From NCBI RefSeq assembly GCF_009299835.1, contig NZ_VKCZ01000005.1, positions 155,107-219,106 of the forward strand: a DNA stretch of 64,000 bases. Direction: 5' to 3'. Below, one piece after another: positions 8,812-19,327 of this stretch. The position numbers and the translations under genes were made by a program. Positions within the stretch are counted from its first letter, which is position 1. The number at the start of each line of letters is the position of its first letter. Source of the stretch: Microlunatus speluncae. Its GTDB lineage: Bacteria > Actinomycetota > Actinomycetes > Propionibacteriales > Propionibacteriaceae. The notes beneath the pieces were generated by a model. It was not told where the DNA came from, searched no databases, and worked only from the letters and a program-made list of their open reading frames with translations.

Positions 8812-9740
<929 letters not shown>

Positions 9741-9744
<4 letters not shown>

Positions 9745-11477
9745 GCGGACCATCACGGCTGGGCCTGCCCCAGCTGATCACCCCGGAGTTGATCAGGCGG
9801 ACCGAGCCGTTTGCCTGGATCCTCGCGATCGCCGGCGGGGCGTTGATCATCATCGCTCCGTTCCTGCCATGGGCCTACGACGACGCCGCGCTGGACGACA
9901 TGTCGGTGCTGCTCTATCCGTCGGTGCTGCAGCTGCTCGCACTCGCGCTCGGGGTGGTGATCGTCGCCGGCACGCTGCTGGACCGGCTGCGGCCGACCCG
10001 GCGCGGGAGCCTGGCGCCGGGTTGGCGCCGGCTGGCCAAGGCGGCGGCCACCGGAGCCCTGATCTATCTGGGCCTGATCGTGATCACCATCGGGCTGGAG
10101 CTCGGCGGCCTGGTCAACATCGAGCCGGGCGGCTGGATCGCGCTGGCCGGCGGACTGATCGCGTTCGCCGGGACCCGGTTGCTCGCGCCGGCACCGGATC
10201 CGGGGTTCGGCCGGCTGGAGGCGCCGGTCGTGGTCGAGATCCTCGCCGTCGCGGTCTTCATGGGGGCCGCGTTCTCCGCGGTCGTGTTCGCCCTCGACTT
10301 CGACGACGGCGGCGGCTTCGTCTGTTTCATCGCCTTCCTCGGGGCCGCGGCCGCGGTGTTGATCCGGGGCGGGGTGATGGCCTGGTATTCGGGCATCTCG
10401 GCCCGGCGCCGGCCAGTGCTGGTGACGGCCGCGATCCTCGCCGCGATCCTGTTCCCGTTCAGCCAGGGCAGCTCCGACGCCAACCTCTCGATCGCCACCC
10501 AGGTGATCATCTTCGCCATGACGGCGCTGGGGCTGAACATCGTGGTCGGCCTGGCCGGCCTGCTCGACCTCGGCTACATCGCCTTCCTCGGCGCCGGGGC
10601 GTACGTCTCGGCCATGCTCTCCCAGTCGGCGTTCGCCACCATCAACTTCCAGCCGCCGTTCCCGCTGGTGATCTTGATCAGCGGTACGGTCACGGCGGTC
10701 CTCGGCCTGATCATCGGGTCGCCGACCTTGCGGGTCTCCGGTGACTACCTGGCGATCGTCACGCTGGCGTTCGGCGAGATCTTCCGGATCGCGATGCTCA
10801 ACCTGGACGGGATCTCCGGGCCGGACCTGACCCACGGGCCGAACGGCATTCCCGCGATTCCCGACCTCGATCCCTTCGGCTACGACTTCGGCGACCCGCC
10901 GCCGTTCCTCGGCATCTTCGATCCGTTGCCGCGATTCGCCAACTACTACTTCCTGCTGCTGTTCGTGCTGCTGATCGTGATCTTGATCGTGGTCCGACTG
11001 AACAACAGCCGGATCGGCCGCGGCTGGGTGGCGATCCGGGAGGACGAGAAGGCGGCCGAGGCGATGGGAGTGAACACCTTCGGGCTGAAGCTGTTCGCCT
11101 TCGCCGGTGGCGCGTTCCTGGCCGGCGTCGCCGGTTCGATCAAGGCGCACCACGACATCTCGATCACGCCCGGGCAGTTCGTGTTCCTGGAGTCGGCGTT
11201 CCTGCTGTCGGCGGTGGTCCTCGGCGGCATGGGCACGGTGGTCGGCGTGCTGGTCGGCGCGACGCTGCTCAAGCTGGCGCCGGAGAAGCTGCGTGAGTTC
11301 GCCGAGCTGCGGCTGTTGCTGTTCGGCGTGCTGCTGATCGTGATGATGCGGTTCCGGCCGGAGGGCATCGTGCCGAGCCGACGCCGCCAGCTGGAGTTCC
11401 ACGAGGACGATGAGGAGCTTGCCGACAAGCTCGACGAAGGCGAGAGCGTACCGTCGAACGAGGGGGCCCGAGCATGA
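9741..11477 (+). CDS. livM: LivM permease with an extra N-terminal membrane domain
   Basis: 578 residues, against roughly 300-430 for most LivM proteins. The LivM core starts near residue 230 (STQVIIFAMTALGLNIVVGLAGLLDLGYIAFLG begins in this area) and contains SPTLRVSGDYLAIVTLAFGEI and the ATPase-coupling region GWVAIREDEKAAEAMG. The first 220 residues add about six hydrophobic segments with LPWAY and LEAPVVVEILAVAVF but no motif I recognise. The ATG start overlaps the livH stop (ATGA), and livG overlaps its own stop in the same way, so the extension lies within a single translated gene. Confidence 0.92.
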
Positions 11478-12329
11478 CGACCGAACTGGCACCGCAATTG
11501 CGGGGAGTCGATCCCGATCTGCAGATCCTGACGGCGCAGGGTGTCTCGATGCGGTTCGGCGGCCTGGTCGCGGTCGATCAGGTCGACTTCTCCGTGGGAC
11601 TGGGTGAGATCGTCGGCCTGATCGGCCCCAACGGCGCGGGCAAGACCACCTTCTTCAACTGTCTGACCGGGCTCTACCAGCCCACCTCCGGTCAGGTCGT
11701 CTTCCAGGGCGCCGTGCTGCCGCCCAAGCCGCGCCGGGTGGTCAAGGCGGGGATGGCCCGGACGTTCCAGAACATCCGGCTGTTCGCCAACATGACCGCG
11801 CTGGAGAACGTGATGGTCGGCCGCTACTGCCGGACCAGTTCGGGGCCGTTCACCTCGATCATCCGCGGCTGGAAGTTCCGCCGGGAGGAGCGGGAGACGA
11901 AGGAGATGGCCAACCAACTGCTCGACTTCGTCGGGATCGGCAGCTCGGCCGACCACCTGGCGCGGAACCTGTCCTACGGTGATCAGCGGCGGCTGGAGAT
12001 CGCCCGGGCGCTGGCCACCGAGCCAAAGTTGATCTTGCTCGACGAACCGACCGCCGGGATGAACCCGCAGGAGACCCGGCAGGCCGAGGAGCTGATCCTG
12101 CGGATCCGCGATCTCGGGCTGGCCGTGGTGGTGATCGAGCACGACATGCGGTTCATCTTCAGCCTCTGCGACCGGGTGGTCTGCCTGATGCAGGGCAAGG
12201 TGCTGGTCGAGGGGACCCCGGAGGTCGTCCAGTCCGATCCTCAGGTGATCGAGGCCTACATCGGCACCGGGCCGGCCGAGCCGGAGGGCACGGAGCCCGA
12301 TGGCATCGTCGGGGACGGAGGGCCGCGGA

Positions 12330-12337
<8 letters not shown>
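11474..12337 (+). CDS. livG: Branched-chain amino acid ABC transporter ATPase LivG
   Basis: 287 residues. Walker A GPNGAGKTT at about residue 52, ABC signature LSYGDQRR near 162, Walker B LILLDEPTAGMNPQE near 183, and the H-loop in VIEHDMRF near 220. The LivG-specific FQNIRLFANMTALENVMVG segment is present. It hydrolyses ATP with LivF. The start overlaps the livM stop by 4 bp; an Asp/Glu/Pro-rich tail follows the ATPase domain. Confidence 0.96.
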
Positions 12338-13037
<700 letters not shown>

Positions 13038-13043
13038 TCCGGC

Positions 13044-13874
13044 TCAGGTCAAAGTCCGGTTCCGCCAGCGGAGGTCGGCGATCACGGCCCGGTGGTCGGA
13101 CGGGTAGGTCCCGGCCACGGGGTCACCGGCGATCCGTACGCCTTCGACGATCACCTCCTGATCTTCGTGACCCGGCCGGAAGAAGATGTGGTCGATCCGC
13201 TGGTCCACCAACTGCGGGCCGGCCTCCAGCGGCGCCGACGGATGGTTCGACGGCAGCGTGACCGCCTCGGGCTCGCCCCCGCCCGCGACCCAGGCGTCGG
13301 TCAGCACATCGCCGACCGAGCGCAGCGTCGGCGAATCGGCCGCGGCGTTGAGATCACCCATCAGCAGCACCGGGCACGGCCCGTCGAACCGGGGATCGGT
13401 GGCCAGGTCGGCGAGCTGACGACCCTGGGCGATCCGGTCGTCGGTGTAGGCGACGCCGTAGTCCAGGCAGCTCGCGACGATCGGCAGCGGGCCGGCGGGA
13501 TGGTCGACCCGGACCAGCAGCGACACCGGATCCCAGTCGCGGTGCCGGGCCGGCAGCACCGTGATCTCCGCGTCGAGGATCGGCCACCGGCTGAGCACCG
13601 CGATGCCGAGGTCGACGCCGACGTGATCGGGATCCGCCGGCTGCCGCGGTGGTAACGGGTAGGACGGGCCGGCGAATCGGGCGTGCCGGCCGAGCGTGGC
13701 GGCCAGCTCGTCGGCCTGCGACGTCTCGCCGTCGGCCCACACCTCCTGCAGGGCGACCACATCCGGGTCGGCCCGGCGCAGGGTCTCCAGGATGCCGGGT
13801 TGCCGATCACGCCAGCGTGGCCCGAAGCGCCACCAGAGGTTCCAGGTCATCGCCCGTACCTGGTGGTCCGCCAT
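13044..13874 (-). CDS. Endonuclease/exonuclease/phosphatase family protein
   Basis: 276 residues. Metal-dependent phosphoesterase fold: MTWNLWWRF (Asn of motif 1) at residue 9, VALQEVW (catalytic Glu) near 40, LLMGDLNAAADSPT (Asp/Asn) near 170, IDHIFFR near 235 and SDHRAVIADL (final Asp-His) near 263. All family metal and catalytic positions look present. The substrate could be DNA, a phospholipid or an inositol phosphate; nothing here decides. No signal peptide, so it is cytoplasmic. The ATG at 13874 has GGAAGGGA upstream. Confidence 0.88.
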   Translation of the reverse strand: MADHQVRAMTWNLWWRFGPRWRDRQPGILETLRRADPDVVALQEVWADGETSQADELAATLGRHARFAGPSYPLPPRQPADPDHVGVDLGIAVLSRWPILDAEITVLPARHRDWDPVSLLVRVDHPAGPLPIVASCLDYGVAYTDDRIAQGRQLADLATDPRFDGPCPVLLMGDLNAAADSPTLRSVGDVLTDAWVAGGGEPEAVTLPSNHPSAPLEAGPQLVDQRIDHIFFRPGHEDQEVIVEGVRIAGDPVAGTYPSDHRAVIADLRWRNRTLT

Positions 13875-14028
13875 GTCATCCGTCCCTTCCGCGGGTGGCC
13901 GGAGATCGGCCCGACCCGGCTGACGTTCCAGCCAAGCACGGGCCGATTGATGATTCTGGCGGTTTTCGGTCGCGGCGTTCGACTCCGGGAGGTGCCCCTC
14001 GATTCTGTCGGCGGATCGGCGTTCGATC

Positions 14029-14067
14029 CCTGAGCCTGTCGAAGCATGTCCTGAGCCTGTCGAAGGG
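14029..14067. repeat. CTGAGCCTGTCGAAG interspersed repeat, two direct copies
   Basis: CCTGAGCCTGTCGAAG at 14029-14044 and TCCTGAGCCTGTCGAAGGG ending at 14067. The same core occurs at 54876-54900 and three times at 62122-62229, and in reverse at 18841-18862. All are between genes or at gene ends. The rest of 13875-14109 shows no gene. Confidence 0.8.
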
Positions 14068-14109
14068 GGCAGGCCGGATCCGCCCGCCCTCCGACAGGCC
14101 GGACGGCGC

Positions 14110-15108
14110 TCAGCCTCGCAGGGCATCGGCAAGCGCGAACTCCCGCTGAGCCCCCGCGTCGTCACCGAGCCGACGCAGCGTGCGGCCGTACAACTCGCGC
14201 AGGTAGCCGTCATCGGGACGATCGGCGACCAACTCGGCCAGCGTGCCGGCCGCCGGAGCGAGGCTGGCGGTCGCCGCCTGGATCCGGGCGTGCAGCGAGC
14301 GCACGTTCGGATCGTCGGGATGCTCGTCCAGCAACGGCTGCAGCAGATACCGGCCGCCGTGCGGATCCCGGGCTCCGAGCAGTGCCTCGGCCAACCGGAG
14401 CCGGCGCACCTCGGCCGGCATCGGCTCGGCCGGGGGAGCGGTCGCGATCGCCTCGGCCAGGACCTCCGCCGACTGGGCCCCGGCAACCGCGACCCGGCCG
14501 TTGATCACGAACGTCGGTGACGTCGCGACGCCGATCGCCCGACCGGTGAGCAGTGCCTCGCGGGTGGCCCGCTCGACCGGGTCCGATGGCTCGAAGCCGG
14601 GCTCCAGGTAGAGCAGGCCGGCGTTCAGCGAGTCGGTGCCGGGCGGCCGCGGCAGCTCGTAGCGGTCGGCCAGCCCGGTCAGCCGGTCGAGCGCGTTGAG
14701 GTCGACGTGCCGCACCAGGTGGTCCCGGAAGAGTTCCTCGACCAGCCGGTCCTGCACCTCGGGCCCGTGCCGCAGTGCGGCACTGATCAGCCGGTGCGCG
14801 CCCCAACTGCTGGCCCGCCACCGGCCGCCGAAGTCACCCTCGATGCCCTCGTCCCGCGCCGCGTCCCGGATCCGGGCGCGGTTCTCCTCCACCGAGCCGG
14901 GACCGCAACGGGCCAGCTCGTCGGCGACGCCGGGCTCCTCGATGACCGAGGTCAGCGACGTCGACCAGCGCGGGGCGGTCGGGTCGATCAGGAAGGGGCG
15001 CCAGAGCACCGTCGCCGGTCGGTCGAGCAACCGCAGGGCCTGCTCCAGCCGGCGCTTTCCGACGTAGGCCCAACCGCACAGGACGTCCGCGTACACCTCG
15101 ATGATCAT
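14110..15108 (-). CDS. DsbA-family (FrnE-like) thioredoxin-fold protein with C-terminal helical tail
   Basis: 332 residues. Residues 1-210 follow the DsbA/FrnE pattern: IIEVYADVLCGWAYVGKRRLEQAL at the start, a helical insertion, then SPTFVINGRVAVAGAQSAEVL near 200 containing the cis-Pro loop and C-terminal strand. The active-site motif is C-G-W-A, so the second Cys of CxxC is missing; a classical disulfide cycle is unlikely. Residues 235-332 are Ala/Leu/Arg-rich helices that resemble TPR repeats (YLRELYGRTLRRLGDDAGAQ). No signal peptide. It is divergent from the TetR gene at 15147-15728, which may control it. Confidence 0.82.
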   Translation of the reverse strand: MIIEVYADVLCGWAYVGKRRLEQALRLLDRPATVLWRPFLIDPTAPRWSTSLTSVIEEPGVADELARCGPGSVEENRARIRDAARDEGIEGDFGGRWRASSWGAHRLISAALRHGPEVQDRLVEELFRDHLVRHVDLNALDRLTGLADRYELPRPPGTDSLNAGLLYLEPGFEPSDPVERATREALLTGRAIGVATSPTFVINGRVAVAGAQSAEVLAEAIATAPPAEPMPAEVRRLRLAEALLGARDPHGGRYLLQPLLDEHPDDPNVRSLHARIQAATASLAPAAGTLAELVADRPDDGYLRELYGRTLRRLGDDAGAQREFALADALRG

Positions 15109-15146
15109 GGTCCCAGGATAGGCGACGTTCGTACGTTATCCAACAG

Positions 15147-15728
15147 ATGTCGGATAGTCGAGGGTCGTCGGATAGTGTGGACAGGGTGGATGACGATCGC
15201 CGAGTCCGGCGGACCCGGACACAGCTGCGGGCTGCGACGCTGCGCCTGTTGGCCGACGATTCGACCCGGCTCACCATGGCCGCGGTCGCGGCGGCGGCCG
15301 ATGTCAATCGGAGCACCGTGCACCAGCACTACGACAGCGTCGACGCGCTGATCTGCGATGCCCTCGCCGACCGACTGCTCGCGATCGCGTCCGAGCTGAC
15401 CGAGTGCCCGTTCGCAGACGACCGGGATCGCCCGCCCCGGCAACTGGTGGCGCTGTTCGACGCGGTCGCGGACGCGGCGCCGGTGCTGAGCCGGCTCGGT
15501 CCGAGTGCCTCGGCCCGGGTGCAGCACCAGCTGACCGGCTCGCTGGCCGCCGTGCTCGACGCCCGGTTCCGGGCCGGCCAGCGCCCACCCGGCTTCGGCC
15601 GTGTCCGGCCCGAGCTCCAGGCCGACTTCGTCGCCGCCGGGCTGATCAACCTCGCCCTGCGGCGCGGCCACGCCGACACCGCTCGCCGGCTCGCCGGCCA
15701 GGCCTGGCGACTGATCCGCGGGCATTGA
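15147..15728 (+). CDS. TetR family transcriptional regulator
   Basis: 193 residues from ATG 15147. The N-terminal helix-turn-helix (about residues 22-65) reads RTQLRAATLRLLADDSTRLTMAAVAAAADVNRSTVHQHYDSVDALI. The C-terminal domain is helical and unassigned. The start is doubtful: the direct repeats that look like an operator lie just inside the frame, and a GTG at 15186 (VDDDRRVRRTR) would keep the whole DNA-binding domain while leaving the repeats upstream. Divergent placement suggests it regulates itself and the DsbA-like gene. Confidence 0.88.
   Translation: MSDSRGSSDSVDRVDDDRRVRRTRTQLRAATLRLLADDSTRLTMAAVAAAADVNRSTVHQHYDSVDALICDALADRLLAIASELTECPFADDRDRPPRQLVALFDAVADAAPVLSRLGPSASARVQHQLTGSLAAVLDARFRAGQRPPGFGRVRPELQADFVAAGLINLALRRGHADTARRLAGQAWRLIRGH
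15149..15176. promoter_or_regulatory. Candidate operator: direct repeat GTCGGATAGT
   Basis: Two exact copies of GTCGGATAGT (15149-15158 and 15167-15176), 18 bp apart, in the divergent region between the DsbA-like and TetR genes. The first copy also forms an ATCC-N9-GGAT inverted pair with bases just upstream. They look like binding sites for the adjacent regulator. Confidence 0.45.
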
Positions 15729-15820
15729 GGATTCGACAGATTGGCGCATCCGCATTTACAGAATGACAAGTATTGGTGCAGAATCTATCTCACACTGACA
15801 ATGAGGTAGAGGGGAATGTC

Positions 15821-16912
15821 ATGAATCAGCAGCGCATGCGGGACGTGCTCGACCGGTTGTCACGGGGTGAGATCACCGCGGAACAGGCGGACCGCGATCT
15901 CGCCGATGCCGGCGACACCGTGGCCTCGGACCCGGTCGGCTCCTCGGCCAGGCCGGACAGCGGCACGGCGAAGCCGTCGCCCACACCACCCGTACCGCAG
16001 ACTCCACCCACCCCACCCCCGCCGGCAGCTTTACCCACACCGCCGCGATCGCTGGCACCGCTCGCGCCGACGGCACCGGCCAAGCCGCTCGCGCCGGTCG
16101 AGCCTCCCGCGCCGGCCAAACCGCAGGCGCCGCTCAAGCCGCTCGCGCCGGCCAAGCCGATGACATCGGCCAAGCCGTCCGCGTCGGTCGTGCCGCCCGC
16201 GCCAGTGGTGCCGGCCAAGGCGTCCGCGGTCGTGCCGCCCGCGCCGTTGGTGCCGGCCAAGCCGCCCGCGTCGGTCGTGCCGCCCGCGCCGTTGGCGCCG
16301 GCCAAGCCGCCCTCGTCGCTGGCATCGGTCGAGCCGCTCGCGCCGGTGGATCCGGCTCCGCCCATCGATGCCGGTTCCGCGGGTCGGGCGGACGCCGGTG
16401 CGTCCTCGATCACGGTGCGGGCGAGGATGAACGGATCCGGCGCACTGACCGTGGTAGGCGAGGCGATTACAGGTCCCGAGGTACGAGGGCCCGCGTCGAC
16501 GCAACTCCACCAGGACGGCACGGAGTTCGTGGTCACCAGCAGCTACGCCGCCGGCACCGAGCTCGCCGTACCGGCGGATGCCGACCTGGTGCTCGAGGTC
16601 AACGGATCCGAAGTCGAGGTCCGCGACCTGACCGGGACCCTGGACGGCACGTTCAACGTCGGCGACATCACGGTGGCCGGTCGGTTGGCGCACGGCGATT
16701 CGCGGATCCGCGCCAACGCCGGACCGCTGGTGCTCACGCTGGCCGCTGGGTCCGACGTCCGGATCCAGCTGCGGGCCGGATCCCAGTGGAGCGTCGATCC
16801 GCGGATCACCCAGACCGGTCCCGGCGAGTGGATCGTCGGCGACGGGCGGGCCTCGCTGGTGATCGAGGGCAACTTCGGCGACCTCACGGTGATCGGCCCG
16901 GTCGATGAGTGA
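15821..16912 (+). CDS. Pro/Ala-rich protein with C-terminal toast-rack-like beta domain
   Basis: 363 residues. The first 30 residues form a short motif, RMRDVLDRLSRGEITAEQADRDL, of the kind found in SHOCT-like and DUF2089 proteins. Residues 45-200 are a low-complexity linker of repeated APAKP/APVVP units. Residues 210-363 alternate hydrophobic and polar residues with many Gly/Asp turns (FNVGDITVAGRL, LVIEGNFGDLTVIG), resembling the DUF4097-type toast-rack beta fold; that call is by pattern only. No signal peptide. The ATG has GAGGGGAA upstream. It overlaps the DUF2089 gene by 8 bp, so the two act together. Confidence 0.75.
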   Translation: MNQQRMRDVLDRLSRGEITAEQADRDLADAGDTVASDPVGSSARPDSGTAKPSPTPPVPQTPPTPPPPAALPTPPRSLAPLAPTAPAKPLAPVEPPAPAKPQAPLKPLAPAKPMTSAKPSASVVPPAPVVPAKASAVVPPAPLVPAKPPASVVPPAPLAPAKPPSSLASVEPLAPVDPAPPIDAGSAGRADAGASSITVRARMNGSGALTVVGEAITGPEVRGPASTQLHQDGTEFVVTSSYAAGTELAVPADADLVLEVNGSEVEVRDLTGTLDGTFNVGDITVAGRLAHGDSRIRANAGPLVLTLAAGSDVRIQLRAGSQWSVDPRITQTGPGEWIVGDGRASLVIEGNFGDLTVIGPVDE

Positions 16913-17285
16913 TCATCAGCACCGGCCGACCCGACAGTGCCCGACCTGCTCCGGCGATCTCCATCTCACCGGCTTGGCCTGCGCGGACTGCGGCACCGAG
17001 ATCCGCGGCCGGTTCACCCGCTGCCACTTCTGCACCCTGACCGATGATCAACTGGAACTGCTGCACGTCTTCCTCGCCGCCCGCGGCAACGCGAAGGAGC
17101 TGGAACGCCACCTGAACGTCAGCTACCCGACCGCCCGCGCCCGACTCGACGACCTGCTCACCACGATCGGCGTCACCCCCACCACACCGTCCCGCCCCTC
17201 CCGCCGAGAGGTCCTCGACGCAGTCAGCCGCGGCGAACTGACCACCGAAGACGCCCTGTCCGAACTCTCCACCGACCGCCACTAG
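16905..17285 (+). CDS. DUF2089-like zinc-ribbon/HTH regulator
   Basis: 126 residues. An N-terminal zinc ribbon has three Cys pairs (CPTC, CADC, CHFC, residues 10-45). A helix-turn-helix follows (ELERHLNVSYPTARARLDDLL, about 66-86), and the C-terminus repeats the motif REVLDAVSRGELTTEDALSEL seen at the N-terminus of the upstream partner. This domain set matches DUF2089, a predicted transcription regulator usually next to membrane or toast-rack proteins. The 8-bp overlap with the upstream gene supports a two-protein module, perhaps a sensor pair joined through the shared motif (inference). Confidence 0.85.
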   Translation: MSDHQHRPTRQCPTCSGDLHLTGLACADCGTEIRGRFTRCHFCTLTDDQLELLHVFLAARGNAKELERHLNVSYPTARARLDDLLTTIGVTPTTPSRPSRREVLDAVSRGELTTEDALSELSTDRH

Positions 17286-17508
17286 CCGGCCAGCTCATGA
17301 TCTTGCCCCCAGGATGGAAGGAACGGTCGGGAAACGTCCCACTCGGCGAAGGGACGATCCCGGACGGGTGCGGCGGCGCTTCGCCAGGTCAGAGACACGC
17401 AGCGGCGCCCTTCCCACCTCTGAACAGCCGACCGGCCCCGTCCATCGCCTGTGACGCATCCCGCCCTCCGCCCGAGCTGCGAAGCGGCCCGCCCCAGGCC
17501 TCAGGTTC

Positions 17509-17524
17509 TTCACGTTAACGTGAA
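17509..17524. repeat. 16-bp perfect palindrome TTCACGTTAACGTGAA
   Basis: A perfect even palindrome, AT-rich against its surroundings, in the gene-free region. It has the form of a dimeric regulator site, but no gene starts next to it. It differs from the ParB parS consensus by its TTAA centre. Confidence 0.7.
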
Positions 17525-17879
17525 AAACCGTCGCTTCATGAACGTTGCAACCTTCACAAAGTGTCAGGAACGGGGGTGAAGCTCGGCATTCGACGGTACG
17601 GGTCGGCGCGGGCCGGGGAGTCGAGGTGGCCCCCGGATCCGGTGGGTAGTCGATGCTGATTCCCTCCGACCGGTCCAGGTCTGCCGGCGCCCTCGGAGAG
17701 AGTGCAGGCAGCCCACAACCCTCTCCTCCTTGCGATCTTCCTTTGGTCACAGCCGAACGTTCCTGGCCACGTCGATCCGGCATCGCAAGAACCCCTTCGC
17801 CAGCCGACCACAGTGCCGAAGGCGCCATCGCCCGCGCGGCCGCTTCGCCGACGCGACCGCCATCGGCCGGCGCGACCCC

Positions 17880-18400
17880 TGCAACGGTCGCGCCGGCCGA
17901 TATCGGTCGCGTGGGGCTCGTTGCTTGCCGGGCCGGTGGGCGAGTGGCTGGCGGGCCTTCGTCGGCGCGACTCGTACCGGCTGGCGCGACTGTTGTAGGG
18001 GTCGCGTCGGCCGATGTCGGTCGCGTAGTCGTTTGCCGGGCCGGTGGGCGAGTGGCTGGCGGGTTTTCGGCGGCGCGACTCGTGTCGGCTGGCGCGACTG
18101 TGGTAGGGGTCGCGTCGGCCGATGGCGGTCGCGTGGGGCTTGTTGCTTGCCGGGCCGGTGGGCGAGTGGCTGGCGGGTTTTCGTCGGCGCGACTCGTGTC
18201 GGCTGGCGCGACTGTGGTAGGGGTCGCGTCGGCCGATGGCGGTCGCGTGGGGCTTGTTGCTTGCCGGGCCGGTGGGCGAGTGGCTGGCGGGTTTTCGTCG
18301 GCGCGACTCGTGTCGGCTGGCGCGACTGTTGTAGGGGTCGCGTCGGCCGATTCCGGTCGCGTGAGGCTCGTCGCTTGCCGGGCCGATACCGGTCGCGCGT
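17880..18400. repeat. Tandem repeat array, period 108-114 bp
   Basis: The marker CGAGTGGCTGGCGGG recurs at 17941, 18049, 18163 and 18277, giving periods of 108, 114 and 114 bp. Each unit also carries CGCGAC...GTCGCG inverted motifs and a conserved GGGGTCGCGTCGGCCGAT block. The last two full units are nearly identical. All periods are multiples of 3, so frames stay open through the array. Confidence 0.88.
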
Positions 18401-18565
18401 GCCGCGTCTCTTGGCTGCCGCGCCGCGGGCCGATCGGCGACGCGACTGGTGTCGGGTCGCGCGACTGTTGTGGGGGTCGCGCGGACTGGCAGGGGTCGCG
18501 GCTGGAATCGCGTCGTCGCCCTGTCGGCGGATTCGGCGGGCGCAGGTGGCTGACGGGGTATGACG

Positions 18566-18608
18566 AAGATCGTGCAGGCGGGTAGTCCCGCCTTCTCGGT
18601 GCGATCTT
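18566..18608. terminator. Two-tier hairpin
   Basis: Outer arms AAGATCG (18566-18572) and CGATCTT (18602-18608) enclose inner arms AGGCGGG (18576-18582) and CCCGCCT (18587-18593). It could end transcription leaving the tandem array or act as a structured RNA; no adjacent gene defines its job. Confidence 0.4.
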
Positions 18609-18840
18609 TGAGGCCCGCTATACGTGCCCGATCCGAATCTCACCTGTCCGGGTTCGGGAAGCTGCGCAGGACCGCATGCCCTCGACTGCGAGCTGTCTGG
18701 ATCCCAACCGGGCGCCGCATCCGGATCACCGTCCTCCGTGCCGGTACGGGATCTCGGGCGAGGACAGAGCCGGGAAAACCGCCGTCGGCCAGACGATCAC
18801 GTTCACCGGGCATGTCGCACGGGTCGGCGATGATCAAGAC

Positions 18841-18862
18841 CTGCCCTTCGGCAGGCTCAGGG
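18841..18862. repeat. Reverse copy of the CTGAGCCTGTCGAAG repeat
   Basis: The reverse complement reads CCCTGAGCCTGCCGAAGGG, one change from the copies at 14029, 54876 and 62122. It overlaps the last codons of the minus-strand gene at 18857-19327. Confidence 0.7.
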
Positions 18863-19327
18863 GACGGATGGGGGCCGGGACTTGAGCACCCAGCAGAGCC
18901 AGCCGATCACGGCCTGGCCGATGGCGACGATGATCACGCCGGGCGCGAGGTCGAGCGGGGTGGGGATGTAGCCGGCCGCGAGGCGGGCGGTGGCCACGAA
19001 GATCGCGGTGATGGCGACGAGGGCGCCCAGCAGGGCTGAGACGGCCGCGGCGGCCGGCCGTAGTTGCGCTGCCGGACGGGTCGCGAGGCCGACGGCGAGG
19101 CCGGCGGTCGCGGCGGCGGCCAGGTTGACGACCAGGCCGCCGTGGGGGAGGGAGAAGGCACCGGTGAGGGCGGCGATCAGGGATCCGATCAGGTAGCCGA
19201 CGAGTTGCCCGGGCAAGATCACCAGGAACATTCTGATCATGATCGCGCGCAGCTGCGGCCGGTCGTGCCCGCCGACGACATACGGATTCGCGCCGGGACC
19301 GCCGGACGGTTGATTGAGCCGACTCAT
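18857..19327 (-). CDS. Small integral membrane protein, unknown function
   Basis: 156 residues. A short polar N-terminus (MSRLNQPSGGPGANPYV) is followed by four hydrophobic segments (about 28-52, 58-75, 84-108 and 122-145) rich in Ala, Gly and Leu. No family recognised. Its ATG overlaps the stop of the Flp-type gene upstream as ATGA (19324-19327), so it is the second gene of the operon driven by the box promoter at 20792-20848. A membrane partner or anchor for the Flp-type product is an inference from this coupling. Confidence 0.78.
   Translation of the reverse strand: MSRLNQPSGGPGANPYVVGGHDRPQLRAIMIRMFLVILPGQLVGYLIGSLIAALTGAFSLPHGGLVVNLAAAATAGLAVGLATRPAAQLRPAAAAVSALLGALVAITAIFVATARLAAGYIPTPLDLAPGVIIVAIGQAVIGWLCWVLKSRPPSVP

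Larger units (their letters stand above)
17286..18856. other. 1.57-kb region without a convincing gene
   Basis: Several frames stay open because of high GC, but none has a recognisable domain, a good ribosome site or sensible composition. The region holds a 16-bp perfect palindrome (17509-17524), a tandem array with a 108-114 bp period (about 17880-18400) and a long imperfect hairpin (18566-18608). It ends at a reverse copy of the CTGAGCCTGTCGAAG-type repeat (18841). Confidence 0.7.

Noticed and set aside
9753..11492. 579-codon minus-strand frame opposite livM
   Set aside because: Composition is His/Gln/Arg/Asp-rich with no domain, typical of antisense frames; livM on the plus strand has clear family motifs.
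17509..17524. parS (ParB) site
   Set aside because: The known consensus is TGTTTCACGTGAAACA; this palindrome has TTAA in the centre and lacks the outer bases.
17295..17828. 177-codon minus-strand frame before the tandem array
   Set aside because: No recognisable domain, odd composition and no ribosome site; not supported as a gene.
17653..18585. Open frame of 310 codons with 38-residue repeats (GRVGLVACRAGGRVAGG...)
   Set aside because: It follows the 114-bp tandem array, is open in several frames at once, has no ribosome site and no domain. More likely a by-product of repeat period and GC content.
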